This document shows, in pieces, positions 5,154 through 12,877 of a stretch of DNA of 12,877 nt. Made by a program: the position numbers and the translations under genes. Position 1 is the first letter of the stretch; each line of letters begins with the position of its first letter. The notes beneath the pieces are model-generated. The model had not been told where the DNA came from, ran no database searches, and worked only from the letters and a program-made list of their open reading frames with translations. The stretch lies in NCBI GenBank assembly GCA_022843505.1, contig JALHNN010000031.1, forward strand, positions 1 to 12,877, given 5' to 3'. This stretch comes from Sulfuritalea sp. GTDB lineage: Bacteria; Pseudomonadota; Gammaproteobacteria; Burkholderiales; Rhodocyclaceae.

Positions 5154-8100
5154 CTACTGGGTGCCCGGAAGGCACTGGCGGATGCATTCGAGCAGGTCGT
5201 CCTCGTCGTAGGGTTTGCCGAGGTAGTGGTTGACGCCGATTTCCATGGCCAGCTGGCGGTGCTTGTCCGCCGTGCGCGAGGTGATCATGATCAGCGGGAT
5301 GTGCTTGAGGCGCTTGTCGCCGCGGATGTTGCGGGCGAGGTCGAAGCCGTCCATGCGCGGCATTTCGATGTCCAGCAGCATGACGTCGGGGATCACGTCG
5401 GCCAGTTGTTCCAGGGCGTCGACGCCGTCCTTCGCGGTCAGCACGTTGTAGCCGTGGCGCGCCAGCAGGCGGCCGCTGATCTTGCGCACCGTCAGCGAAT
5501 CGTCCACCACCATCACGGCGGCGGCGGCCGCCTGGGCGGCGCCGGCAACCTTGATCGTGGTACTGGTCAGCGCCGCCGGAACCGCCGGCGCCTCGGCTGA
5601 CGCGGCGGCCTGCTGGACCGGCGCCGCGGACGCCGCCCTGCCGGCGCGTTCCACGGCGCGGGCTGCCAGGGCCACCGGGTTGAGGATCAGGGCGATTTCG
5701 CCGTTGGCCAGCACCGTTGCCCCGGCGACGCCGGGAATCCGCGCCAACTGCGGGCCGACGGCCTTGACCACGACTTCCTGGTTGCCGGAAAGGCTGTCGA
5801 CCTCGAGGGCGACGCGCTCGGTACCGCCGCGCACCAGCAGCATCCAGTGACGGCGCTCCTGCGGCGGCGCGGCGCGGGCATCGCCGAGCAGTGCGCCGAG
5901 GTAATGGTAGGGGTAGTAGTTGCCCAGCCATTCGGTGCCGCCCGCGCTGCGGATTTCCGCCGCTGCCGCGGGCCGGTGTTCGGTGGCCTGCTCGATCATC
6001 GACGACGGCACCGCGTAGTGGCGGCTGCCGACGGTGACCAGCACGACCTGGGTCACGGCCAGGGTCAGCGGCAGATAGACGCGGAAGGTCGCGCCCTTGC
6101 CGGAGACCGTGGAGATCTCGATGCGGCCGCCGAGGCTGGCGGTCTCGTTGCGCACCACGTCCATGCCGACGCCGCGACCGGCCAGCGTCGTGACTTCGTC
6201 GGCGGTCGAGAAACCCGACTGCAGGATCATCTGGGTCAGCGTGTGCTCATCGGGTGTCGCGGTCGGCTCGAGCAGGCCGCGGTCGATGGCGCGGCGGCGT
6301 ATCTTTTCCAGGTTGAGGCCGGCGCCGTCATCGGAGATCGCGACCATGATTTCGTTGCCCTCCTGGGCCAGCGACAAGGTCATCTGGCCGATCGGGTCCT
6401 TGCCTGCAGCGGTGCGCACGGCGACGCTTTCGAGACCGTGGGCGACGCTGTTGCGCAACATGTGCTCGAGCGGGCCGGCCATCTTGTCCAGCACCGAGCG
6501 GTCGATTTCGGTCTGGCCGTGGCGGATGTCGAGGTTGGCGCGCTTGCCGGTGTCCTTCGCGGCCTGGCGCACGACGCGGTGCAGGCGTTCGGCGATGCTT
6601 TCGAACGGCACCATGCGCACGCCCATCAGCCGCTGCGACAGCTCGCGGGACAGCCTGGCCTGGGCGACCACCGCGGCGTTGGCATGGTCGAGCGTGCGCA
6701 TCAGGTTCTGCTGCACGGTGGCGACGTCGTTGACGCTTTCCGCCATCATCCGCGTCACTTCCTGGAAGCGGGTGAAGCGATCGAATTCCAGCGGGTCGAA
6801 CTCCTGCGCCCGCTCGGTGGCCAGGGCCTGCTGCGACAGCATTTGCGATTCGGCCTGGATTTCCACCTCGCGCAACTGCTTGCGCAGCCGGATCACGTTC
6901 TCCGTGAGGTCCAGCATCGAAGTCTTCAGCGCCAGCAGCTCGCCCTCGATGCGGCCGCGCGCGATGGCGACTTCGCCGGCTTCGTTCACCAGCTGGTCGA
7001 CCAGGTCGGCACGGACCCGCAGGTGCACCTGCGCGGCAGGGACGAAGGGGGCCGCTGCACCGCCGGCCTTGGCCGCCGCCGTCGTTGCGGTCTTGGCCGC
7101 GTGGGCGGCCTCGCCCGCCGCCTGCTGTTCCGCCGCGGTTTCCACCGCGACCGCGGCCATTTGCGGCGCCGGCGCGGCGGGTTCGGGTTCGGGCAGCGCC
7201 GCGTTGGGATTGCGCAGCCGCTCGATCAGCATTTCCGCGCGATCGTAGGAGGTCTCGAGACCGTCGATGACGGCCGGCTGCACCGACTTCATGCGTACGG
7301 CCTGGTCGATGCGGTCTTCCATCGAGTGCAGCAGTTCGCCGCAGCCCATCGCACCGGCCATCCGCGCGCTGCCCTTGAGCGTGTGCAGGGCGCGCTGCAG
7401 GCTGCGCGCAATCTCGGCGCTGGTCGGGTCGGATCGCCACTGGCGCAGGGTCTCGCCGATCTGGCGCATCAACTCGACGCTTTCCTCGAGGAACAGCGGC
7501 AGGATCTGCTGATCGATCTCGTCTTCAATTCGCGCCGCGCGGCGGTCGGCGGCGGTGATGGTGACTTCCGGGAGCGCCGGCTCGGCAGCCGCCGTGGCCT
7601 GGACTTCGGCTTCGGCGGGGGCGGCAAGGTCCGTGGCCCCCCCCGCGGGCGCGGCGGTGGCGTCGGCGGTCGCGGCCTCGGGCGTCTCGACGACCGGCTC
7701 GATCGCCGGGTTCATGGACTTCAGCTCTTCGGTGAGATCAAGCTCCTCGCCGGGCATGCGGCGCTGTGCGACGGCGCCGAGCATGCCCTCGAGGGCGCCG
7801 GCGCAGCGGGCGAAAACGTAGCGCTGCGCTTCGGTCGGCGTGGCGCCAATCAGTGCGAGGCGCCCCAGCGCATCTTCGAGCGCGCGCGCCAGGGTCGAAA
7901 TCGGCATGACCCCGGTTGCGGCGGAAATGCTCGCCGTGGTGTGGGCGGCACGGATCACGTCGTTGCCCGGAACGGCTTCCTGGCCCAGGTTGGCCTGCAG
8001 GGTGGCCACGTGCTGGCGCGTTTCTTCGATGTAGAGGCTGTAGAGCACCGGCGCGATCTCGACATCGCCAATGCGTACCGGCGGCGGCGAGGGAAAGGCA

Positions 8101-11078
8101 AGCACGTCGGCAGTGGAGGCTTCGACAGCTTCCGCTATGGTCTCGGCAGCCTCGCCTGACTCGATTGGCTCCGCGGGGGCTTCGGGCGAGGCCTCCAGCG
8201 GCCTCGCCTCTGGCGGGGCAAACTCCGTAGCGGGCAATTCGAGCGCAGGCGCTTCCTGGTCGGGAGAGGCGAGAGCTGGCGCTTCAGGGGTGAATTCCGC
8301 CGCCGCGGAAAATTCGGGCAACGCGACTTCCGGTTCGGAGACCTCGGGAGGGGCGAGTTCGGGTTCGGAGACCTCGGGGAGGGCGAGTTCGGGTTCGGAG
8401 ACCTCGGGGAGGGCGAGTTCAGGTTCGGTGACTTCGGGCTGCGGGACTTCCGGCGCGGCGACTTCCGGCAGCGCGACTTCGGGCAGCGCGATTTCGGGCT
8501 CGGCGATCTCGGGCGGAAAGGCTTCCGGCGCGGCGACTTCCGGGAGGGCTAGCTCCGCCGCCATGGGCTCCGCCGGAGCCGTTTCCGGGACGGCGATCTC
8601 CGGTGTGGCAGCTTCCTCCGCAACGGCTTCCGGCAAGGCGGGCTCGGGGACGGCAGGTGCCACGGGCTGGGCGGCGGGCGCCGCGGCCGGGACTTCTTCT
8701 TCGGTTCCGCTGAGGACGGCGCAACGGCGCGCCAGTTCCGCGTAGTCGTAGTGCCGGCTGCCGCCGGCTTCGAGCTGAGCCACCCAATCGCCGAATATCT
8801 GCGCCGCGAGATCGAGCATCTCGAGCAGCGCGGGGCTGGCCGGTTTGGTATCGTGGAGCCAGGCGTTCAGGACCTGTTCGACACCCCAGCCGGCCTCGCC
8901 CAGGTCGGCAAGTCCGACCATGCGGCCGCTGCCCTTGAGCGTATGGAAGCTGCGCCGCACGGTGACGAGCGCCTCGTGGTCGGACGGTGCGGCATGCAGC
9001 GTCGGCAGGTTCTGGTTGATGGTGCCCATCACCTCGTTGGCTTCTTCGAGGAAGATGCCCAGCAGTTCGGCATCGAGGTCTTCCTCGCTGGCTTCCATGA
9101 GCCTTTCGGTCTCGGCCGAAGGCGCCGGCGCCTGGACCGCAGCGGGTGCGGGAGGCGGCTCCGGTTCGGCCGGCGTCTCGAATCCCTCGACCTCGAAGTT
9201 AGGCAGCGCGCTTTCGGCGACGGCCTCGACATCGACTGCGGTCTCGACCTCGACGGCGGCTTCCGGCAACGCCGGTGCTTCAGCCGGGGTTGCTTCCTGC
9301 GGCGCCGGGGTCGCCGCAGGAACCTCCGCGACAGGCATGGGCGCGGACGCCTGGGTTTGCGCCGCAGGTTCGGGGGCGACCTCGGGCGGCGGCGCGATCG
9401 GCTCTTCGCGCACCGGCTTGGCAACGACGGGCGGAGCCAGAATTGCGTCAATGTCGGCGCCGCCACCTTGCAACTGGGTGACGAAGAAGCCCAGGGCCGA
9501 CAGTTTTTTCGCGACGTCCTCGAACTCGCCCGTCTGGACCGTGAAACCGGCTTGGGCAAAGCGCTCGATGGCGGCGGCGCACTCGGCCAGCACCTGGTTG
9601 GCGCGATCCTGGCCGAGGACCAGCAGTGCGCCCTGAATCTGCCGTATCGGCGCCTGCAGCGCCGGCAGTGCCGCCTGCTTGCTGCTGTCGCGGAAGAAGG
9701 CGTCGAGGGCGGTTTCGATGGTGCCGAGATTGGATTTGATCTCTCGCGCCACCGATTCGAGCAGCAGGCGTTCCTGGGCGCGCCGCGACATGGCGTCGAG
9801 GTGCGGCAGATCGAGCATGCCCAGTTCCTCGCCGCGCTCCACGGCCGCCAGGCGCTCGACCACGGCATCGACGGAATGCGTGAAATCCGCGTCCAGCGAC
9901 TGGAAGTTTTCCAGCGCCGATTCGGCCAGGAGCAGCGCCGTGGCCATTTCCAGGGCGAGGATGTCGTTGTGGCGCGATGGGTCGCGCCGCAGGTGGTCGG
10001 CGATTTCCAGGACGGCGGCGGTCAGTCGCTGGTAGTCGGCCTGGCCCGTGGCCTTGCCTTCCTCGGCGATCTTGGCGGTTCGTTCATGGAAGGGTGGCAG
10101 CGCCGCCGCGGTGCCGGCGCACAGCCGGTTCCAGTCGTCCTTGGCGCCGGCCAGCAATTCGCGCAGGCGTCGGATGTGCGGCAGCAGGCGCTCGGTTTCC
10201 GAAGGCGTCGATGTCGGCACCATGCCGTCGAGGCGATAGGCGGCGCGTACCACGGCGAGATGGTCGCCGCCCTTGGTGGCGCAGGCGGCGAGGTACAAGG
10301 CCTCGCGCAGGGCCTGTTCGGTGGTTTCGGCCTGGCCTTCGGAAAGCTTCTTGACCTGGGCGCCGAGGCGCATGGCAAAACGCTTGGCCTCGTTCGCGTC
10401 GGGCAGACCGCCGGCCGCCATGGCATCGAGCACGCCCAGCGCGATCCACCAGTAGGCGCGGGCGGCCGGCGTGCCGCGCGTCATCTCGATCATCGCGGTC
10501 GAGACCTTCATTTCGGCGGCGCCCTTGGTGTCGCCCTTGAGCCATTTCAGCAGGCCGCGTTCGAAGCCCAGGCGCGCCGCCTTGATGCGGGCCGCCATGG
10601 CCTCGGGCGCCAGCGCCGGCGGTTCCTTTTCGCGCTTGGGCGGGCGTTGCGTGAGATCCGGGAAAAACAGGGCCGCCGCGCCGGGTGCGGCAAGTCCGCG
10701 CGCCACCGCCATGGCCGAATAGGCGCCGAGCAGCTTGAGCGGCTGGTCCGGATGGCCGGCCATGAGGTCGTCGAGATAGCCGCGCAGAGCGGAAAAGCCG
10801 CCGTGCGCCGCGGCCAGGGCCGCCTCGCTGTCCTTGGCCGAACCGTTCGCCAGCGCGGCAAGCAACTGCTCTATCGCGTCGGCGAACTCGGTGATGCCCT
10901 CGAGGCCGACGATAGCCAGCGCGCCATGCGCCTGGTGCATGCCGGCGCGCGCCTTGGCCAATCCGTCGCCGGACGGATCGGCGGCGTAGGCCCGCAGACT
11001 CTCGCCGGCGCGTTCCAGGGCAAGGTCGATTTCTCCCTTGACCCAGGATAGCGGTCCGATATCCAGTTCGACGCTCAT
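5154..11078 (-). CDS. chpA: ChpA/PilL: multi-Hpt CheA hybrid kinase of type IV pilus chemosensing
   Basis: A 1974-residue cytoplasmic histidine kinase, the core of the Chp system that links the receptor PilJ to pilus-motor response regulators. Seen in order: a degenerate N-terminal Hpt (H48 in HQAHG); an eroded Hpt with R479 in place of His; an Ala/Pro/Glu linker (about 540-680); a canonical Hpt with H712 (HTLKGSGRM); a second long Pro/Glu linker with tandem repeats (about 785-1005); a divergent Hpt with H1046 (HTTAS); a canonical Hpt with H1232 (HTLKGSARM); CheA dimerisation helices around N1365; an ATPase domain with N1543 and H1547, DDGAG (1583-1587) and GRGVGMD (1634-1640); a CheW-like domain (about 1670-1805); and a receiver with D1859/D1860, phospho-acceptor D1903, T1933 and K1955. 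Pseudomonas ChpA is longer and has more phosphotransfer modules. It starts 37 bases after pilJ on the same strand, with no clear Shine-Dalgarno sequence. Called PilL in some species. Confidence 0.95.
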   Translation of the reverse strand: MSVELDIGPLSWVKGEIDLALERAGESLRAYAADPSGDGLAKARAGMHQAHGALAIVGLEGITEFADAIEQLLAALANGSAKDSEAALAAAHGGFSALRGYLDDLMAGHPDQPLKLLGAYSAMAVARGLAAPGAAALFFPDLTQRPPKREKEPPALAPEAMAARIKAARLGFERGLLKWLKGDTKGAAEMKVSTAMIEMTRGTPAARAYWWIALGVLDAMAAGGLPDANEAKRFAMRLGAQVKKLSEGQAETTEQALREALYLAACATKGGDHLAVVRAAYRLDGMVPTSTPSETERLLPHIRRLRELLAGAKDDWNRLCAGTAAALPPFHERTAKIAEEGKATGQADYQRLTAAVLEIADHLRRDPSRHNDILALEMATALLLAESALENFQSLDADFTHSVDAVVERLAAVERGEELGMLDLPHLDAMSRRAQERLLLESVAREIKSNLGTIETALDAFFRDSSKQAALPALQAPIRQIQGALLVLGQDRANQVLAECAAAIERFAQAGFTVQTGEFEDVAKKLSALGFFVTQLQGGGADIDAILAPPVVAKPVREEPIAPPPEVAPEPAAQTQASAPMPVAEVPAATPAPQEATPAEAPALPEAAVEVETAVDVEAVAESALPNFEVEGFETPAEPEPPPAPAAVQAPAPSAETERLMEASEEDLDAELLGIFLEEANEVMGTINQNLPTLHAAPSDHEALVTVRRSFHTLKGSGRMVGLADLGEAGWGVEQVLNAWLHDTKPASPALLEMLDLAAQIFGDWVAQLEAGGSRHYDYAELARRCAVLSGTEEEVPAAAPAAQPVAPAVPEPALPEAVAEEAATPEIAVPETAPAEPMAAELALPEVAAPEAFPPEIAEPEIALPEVALPEVAAPEVPQPEVTEPELALPEVSEPELALPEVSEPELAPPEVSEPEVALPEFSAAAEFTPEAPALASPDQEAPALELPATEFAPPEARPLEASPEAPAEPIESGEAAETIAEAVEASTADVLAFPSPPPVRIGDVEIAPVLYSLYIEETRQHVATLQANLGQEAVPGNDVIRAAHTTASISAATGVMPISTLARALEDALGRLALIGATPTEAQRYVFARCAGALEGMLGAVAQRRMPGEELDLTEELKSMNPAIEPVVETPEAATADATAAPAGGATDLAAPAEAEVQATAAAEPALPEVTITAADRRAARIEDEIDQQILPLFLEESVELMRQIGETLRQWRSDPTSAEIARSLQRALHTLKGSARMAGAMGCGELLHSMEDRIDQAVRMKSVQPAVIDGLETSYDRAEMLIERLRNPNAALPEPEPAAPAPQMAAVAVETAAEQQAAGEAAHAAKTATTAAAKAGGAAAPFVPAAQVHLRVRADLVDQLVNEAGEVAIARGRIEGELLALKTSMLDLTENVIRLRKQLREVEIQAESQMLSQQALATERAQEFDPLEFDRFTRFQEVTRMMAESVNDVATVQQNLMRTLDHANAAVVAQARLSRELSQRLMGVRMVPFESIAERLHRVVRQAAKDTGKRANLDIRHGQTEIDRSVLDKMAGPLEHMLRNSVAHGLESVAVRTAAGKDPIGQMTLSLAQEGNEIMVAISDDGAGLNLEKIRRRAIDRGLLEPTATPDEHTLTQMILQSGFSTADEVTTLAGRGVGMDVVRNETASLGGRIEISTVSGKGATFRVYLPLTLAVTQVVLVTVGSRHYAVPSSMIEQATEHRPAAAAEIRSAGGTEWLGNYYPYHYLGALLGDARAAPPQERRHWMLLVRGGTERVALEVDSLSGNQEVVVKAVGPQLARIPGVAGATVLANGEIALILNPVALAARAVERAGRAASAAPVQQAAASAEAPAVPAALTSTTIKVAGAAQAAAAAVMVVDDSLTVRKISGRLLARHGYNVLTAKDGVDALEQLADVIPDVMLLDIEMPRMDGFDLARNIRGDKRLKHIPLIMITSRTADKHRQLAMEIGVNHYLGKPYDEDDLLECIRQCLPGTQ
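8311..8430. repeat. In-frame 30-bp tandem repeat in the chpA linker
   Basis: Three near-identical 30-base units fill 8341-8370, 8371-8400 and 8401-8430, each beginning ACCTCGGG and containing GGCGAGTTC. A more diverged unit occupies 8311-8340 and further decayed units extend to about 8520. The period is a multiple of three, so each unit adds ten residues (EPELALPEVS-like) without breaking the frame. This is a flexible Pro/Glu linker between Hpt modules and a likely site of length variation between strains. Confidence 0.85.
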
Positions 11079-11115
11079 GAGGACGTTTGTTCTTGTTCTG
11101 CCTGTCAGCGATCTT

Positions 11116-12877
11116 TCAAACCTTGAAGCCCGATACCGAGCCCTTCAGCTCGGCGGCGAGTTCCGTGAGTTCGCCAATCGAGACGGCGGTCTGTTGCGTG
11201 CTCGTCGTCGTCTGGCCGGTGATGCGCAAAATGTCCTGCATCGAGGCCGCCACCTTGGTGGCGATGTCGGCCTGGGTCTGCGTGTCGGACGAGATCTTTT
11301 CGATCAGCCGTGCGAGGTCCTGGGAGACGCTGGAAATTTCGTTCAGCGCCTGGCCGGCGGCATCGGACAGCTTGGCTCCTTCCACCACGCCCTGGGTCGA
11401 ATATTCCATGGCGGCCACGGCGTCGTGGGTGTCGGTCTGAATCGTCTTGACGATGGCGGCAATCTGCTTTGTTGCTTCCGCGGAGCGTTCGGCCAGGCGC
11501 TGCACTTCCTCGGCAACCACCGAGAAGCCGCGACCGGCTTCGCCCGCCGACGCGGCCTGGATTGCCGCGTTCAAGGCCAGCACGTTGGTCTGCTCGGTAA
11601 TGTCGGAAATCAGTTCCACGATTTCGCCGATCTCCTGCGAGGATTCGCCGAGGCGCTTGATCCGCTTCGAGGTTTCCTGGATCTGGGTGCGGATTTCGTT
11701 CATGCCGGAAATCGAGTTCGACACCGCCGACGAGCCCTTGCGCGCGGCTTCCAGCGACGCATTGGCGACGCGGGCCGACTCGAGGGCGGACGAGGACACG
11801 GCTTCCATGGATCGCGCCATTTCCAGAACCGAGGCGTTGGCGCTCATGATTTCCTCGGACTGCACCTTGGTCGCCGCGAGAAGTTCGTTCGAGGTGTTCT
11901 GTGCGGCACTGGAGGCGCTGGTCACGCGTTCGGCGGCATCGTTGATGCCGCGCACCAGCACGGCAAGTTCCTCAATCGTGTAATTCACCGAGTCGGCGAT
12001 GGCGCCGGTGATGTCTTCCGATACCGTGGCGCGCACCGTGAGGTCGCCGTCGGCAAGGTCGCCCATCTCGTTCATCAGGCGCAGAATCGCGCCCTGGGTG
12101 GCATCCTTTTCGGCTTCGGCGACGCGTCGCTGCTGCTCTGCCTCGCTGCTGCGCCGAACGCCTTCGTCGTTGAAGGCCTTGACCATCAGCACCAGCATCA
12201 GCAGGGCGATGGAGCCGAAAACCGCGGCGGCAATCGCCGAGAAGTCCTGCTCGGAGATTTCCTTTTCATACGACGTGATCAGCGAGTCGGAGAAGCCGGC
12301 CATGGTGCGGAAACCGTTCTGCAAGCCGGAACCGGTCTTGCGTGCCTGGACCAGCGGCTTGGCGTCGCCGGCCAGCGCCGGCACCGCGGCCGACATGGCC
12401 TTGAGTCCCAGCGCCAGCGGGCTGTCGGCGGGTGCCAGTTCCAGGGCGGCGGGAATGTCCTTCGCCAGCTGAGCCGCCGTCGCCTCGTCGAAACCCGGTG
12501 CCCATGCCAGCTGGTTCGCGCCGCGCAGGATGCGTTCGGTCAGGTGCGGCAGCTTGCCGCCGGCGGCTTCGGCGGCCTCGGTCATGGCGCTGTTGCGGAT
12601 CGCGGCTTCGACGGCAAGCCGGTTGATGGCGACAAGGCGGTTCTCCTGCGCCAGCACCAGGTTGATCGCGTCGTTCTGCTTGATCCAGGCTTCGCGCAGC
12701 GAATCCAGCGCGGGGCGCGACTCGACGCTGGTGGCGGCGACCTTGTGTCCTTTCACCTCGCCGCCCTCGGTCAGCACTTCGAGCAGCTTGCCCAGTTCTT
12801 CGCGCGCTTCGCGCAGTTCCGAGAAGCCGTCCTTCTGGCCCTCCATGGCGGCCAGCGCGGCCTTGGGTATCTGGTGC
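11116..12877 (-). CDS. pilJ: PilJ methyl-accepting chemotaxis protein of the type IV pilus system (5' end outside window)
   Basis: The C-terminal part of the inner-membrane receptor that feeds the Chp kinase. The frame is open to the window edge (HQIPKAALAA precedes the first internal ATG at 12846), so about 587 residues are visible. Roughly 100, including the first membrane helix, are missing if the usual PilJ length of about 680 applies. Seen in order: periplasmic PilJ helical domain; second membrane segment (SIALLMLVLMVKAF, near nucleotides 12181-12245); HAMP (LMNEMGDLADGDLTVRA); and the long cytoplasmic coiled coil with the MCP tip QTNVLALNAAIQAASAGEAG and RGFSVVAEEVQRLAERS. AASAGEAG is the PilJ-type version of the usual AARAGEQG. 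Because the tip is conserved, coupling to a CheW-type adaptor (PilI) is expected. The chpA gene follows 37 bases downstream in the same direction, the standard pilJ-chpA order; pilG, pilH and pilI would be expected upstream, beyond the edge. Confidence 0.94.
   Translation of the reverse strand, partial: HQIPKAALAAMEGQKDGFSELREAREELGKLLEVLTEGGEVKGHKVAATSVESRPALDSLREAWIKQNDAINLVLAQENRLVAINRLAVEAAIRNSAMTEAAEAAGGKLPHLTERILRGANQLAWAPGFDEATAAQLAKDIPAALELAPADSPLALGLKAMSAAVPALAGDAKPLVQARKTGSGLQNGFRTMAGFSDSLITSYEKEISEQDFSAIAAAVFGSIALLMLVLMVKAFNDEGVRRSSEAEQQRRVAEAEKDATQGAILRLMNEMGDLADGDLTVRATVSEDITGAIADSVNYTIEELAVLVRGINDAAERVTSASSAAQNTSNELLAATKVQSEEIMSANASVLEMARSMEAVSSSALESARVANASLEAARKGSSAVSNSISGMNEIRTQIQETSKRIKRLGESSQEIGEIVELISDITEQTNVLALNAAIQAASAGEAGRGFSVVAEEVQRLAERSAEATKQIAAIVKTIQTDTHDAVAAMEYSTQGVVEGAKLSDAAGQALNEISSVSQDLARLIEKISSDTQTQADIATKVAASMQDILRITGQTTTSTQQTAVSIGELTELAAELKGSVSGFKV

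Noticed and set aside
5847..8159. A 770-codon open frame on the plus strand opposite chpA
   Set aside because: It is antisense to well-conserved Hpt and CheA coding sequence, its translation is rich in Arg/Gly/His without domain signatures, and long antisense frames are expected at this GC content.
8311..8430. 30-bp repeats as a possible CRISPR array
   Set aside because: The units are directly adjacent without spacers and encode a ten-residue protein repeat in frame with chpA.
8751..11051. A 766-codon open frame on the plus strand opposite the chpA N-terminal half
   Set aside because: Same reasoning: it mirrors the chpA codon pattern and shows no recognisable family motif.
5154..11078. A frameshift or fusion of two genes in the very long chpA frame
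   Set aside because: The frame is open throughout, and multi-Hpt modules joined by Pro/Ala/Glu linkers to a CheA core and receiver is the normal ChpA layout.

Overview
The window is GC-rich DNA that codes almost without gaps. Its gene content fits a betaproteobacterium, most likely of the Rhodocyclales (Azoarcus/Thauera-like). This placement is inferred from the Chp/Pil gene order, codon use and protein style, not from a search. Seven protein genes are supported; six are on the minus strand, and the two at the window edges are cut off. No tRNA, rRNA, transposase or CRISPR array was seen.

Left region (1-2604, all minus strand): a chromate-resistance pair, chrB followed by chrA, whose reading frames overlap by 8 bases; chrA runs off the left edge. 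Upstream of chrB is a non-coding stretch of about 300 bases with an AT-rich promoter-like patch, a GC-rich stem-loop, one member of a three-copy short repeat, and a 24-bp perfect palindrome. Beyond it is an OprB-type carbohydrate-selective porin with a clear signal peptide.

Middle (2605-5126): divergent from the porin is the only plus-strand gene, a membrane diguanylate cyclase (7TMR-DISM sensory part, coiled coil, GGDEF domain with intact active site and inhibitory site). It converges tail to tail with a small VOC/glyoxalase-fold gene. The two stop codons are four bases apart and lie inside a perfect stem-loop.

Right region (5154-12877, minus strand): the type IV pilus chemosensory (Chp/Pil-Chp) system, with the 3' part of pilJ (receptor) and then chpA/pilL (1974-aa multi-Hpt CheA hybrid kinase with a C-terminal receiver). 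The VOC gene follows chpA after 27 bases and is probably in the same transcription unit. In this system PilJ signals through ChpA to PilG/PilH-type response regulators that control pilus extension and retraction; in Pseudomonas aeruginosa it also affects cAMP. The nearby diguanylate cyclase would make c-di-GMP, which also favours surface life, but a functional link is only suggested by proximity.

No clearly new biological system was recognised. The most unusual items are the short dispersed repeat in the chr region, the stop-codon hairpin between the convergent genes, the in-frame 30-bp tandem repeat and eroded Hpt modules of ChpA, and the VOC enzyme attached to the chemosensory operon.
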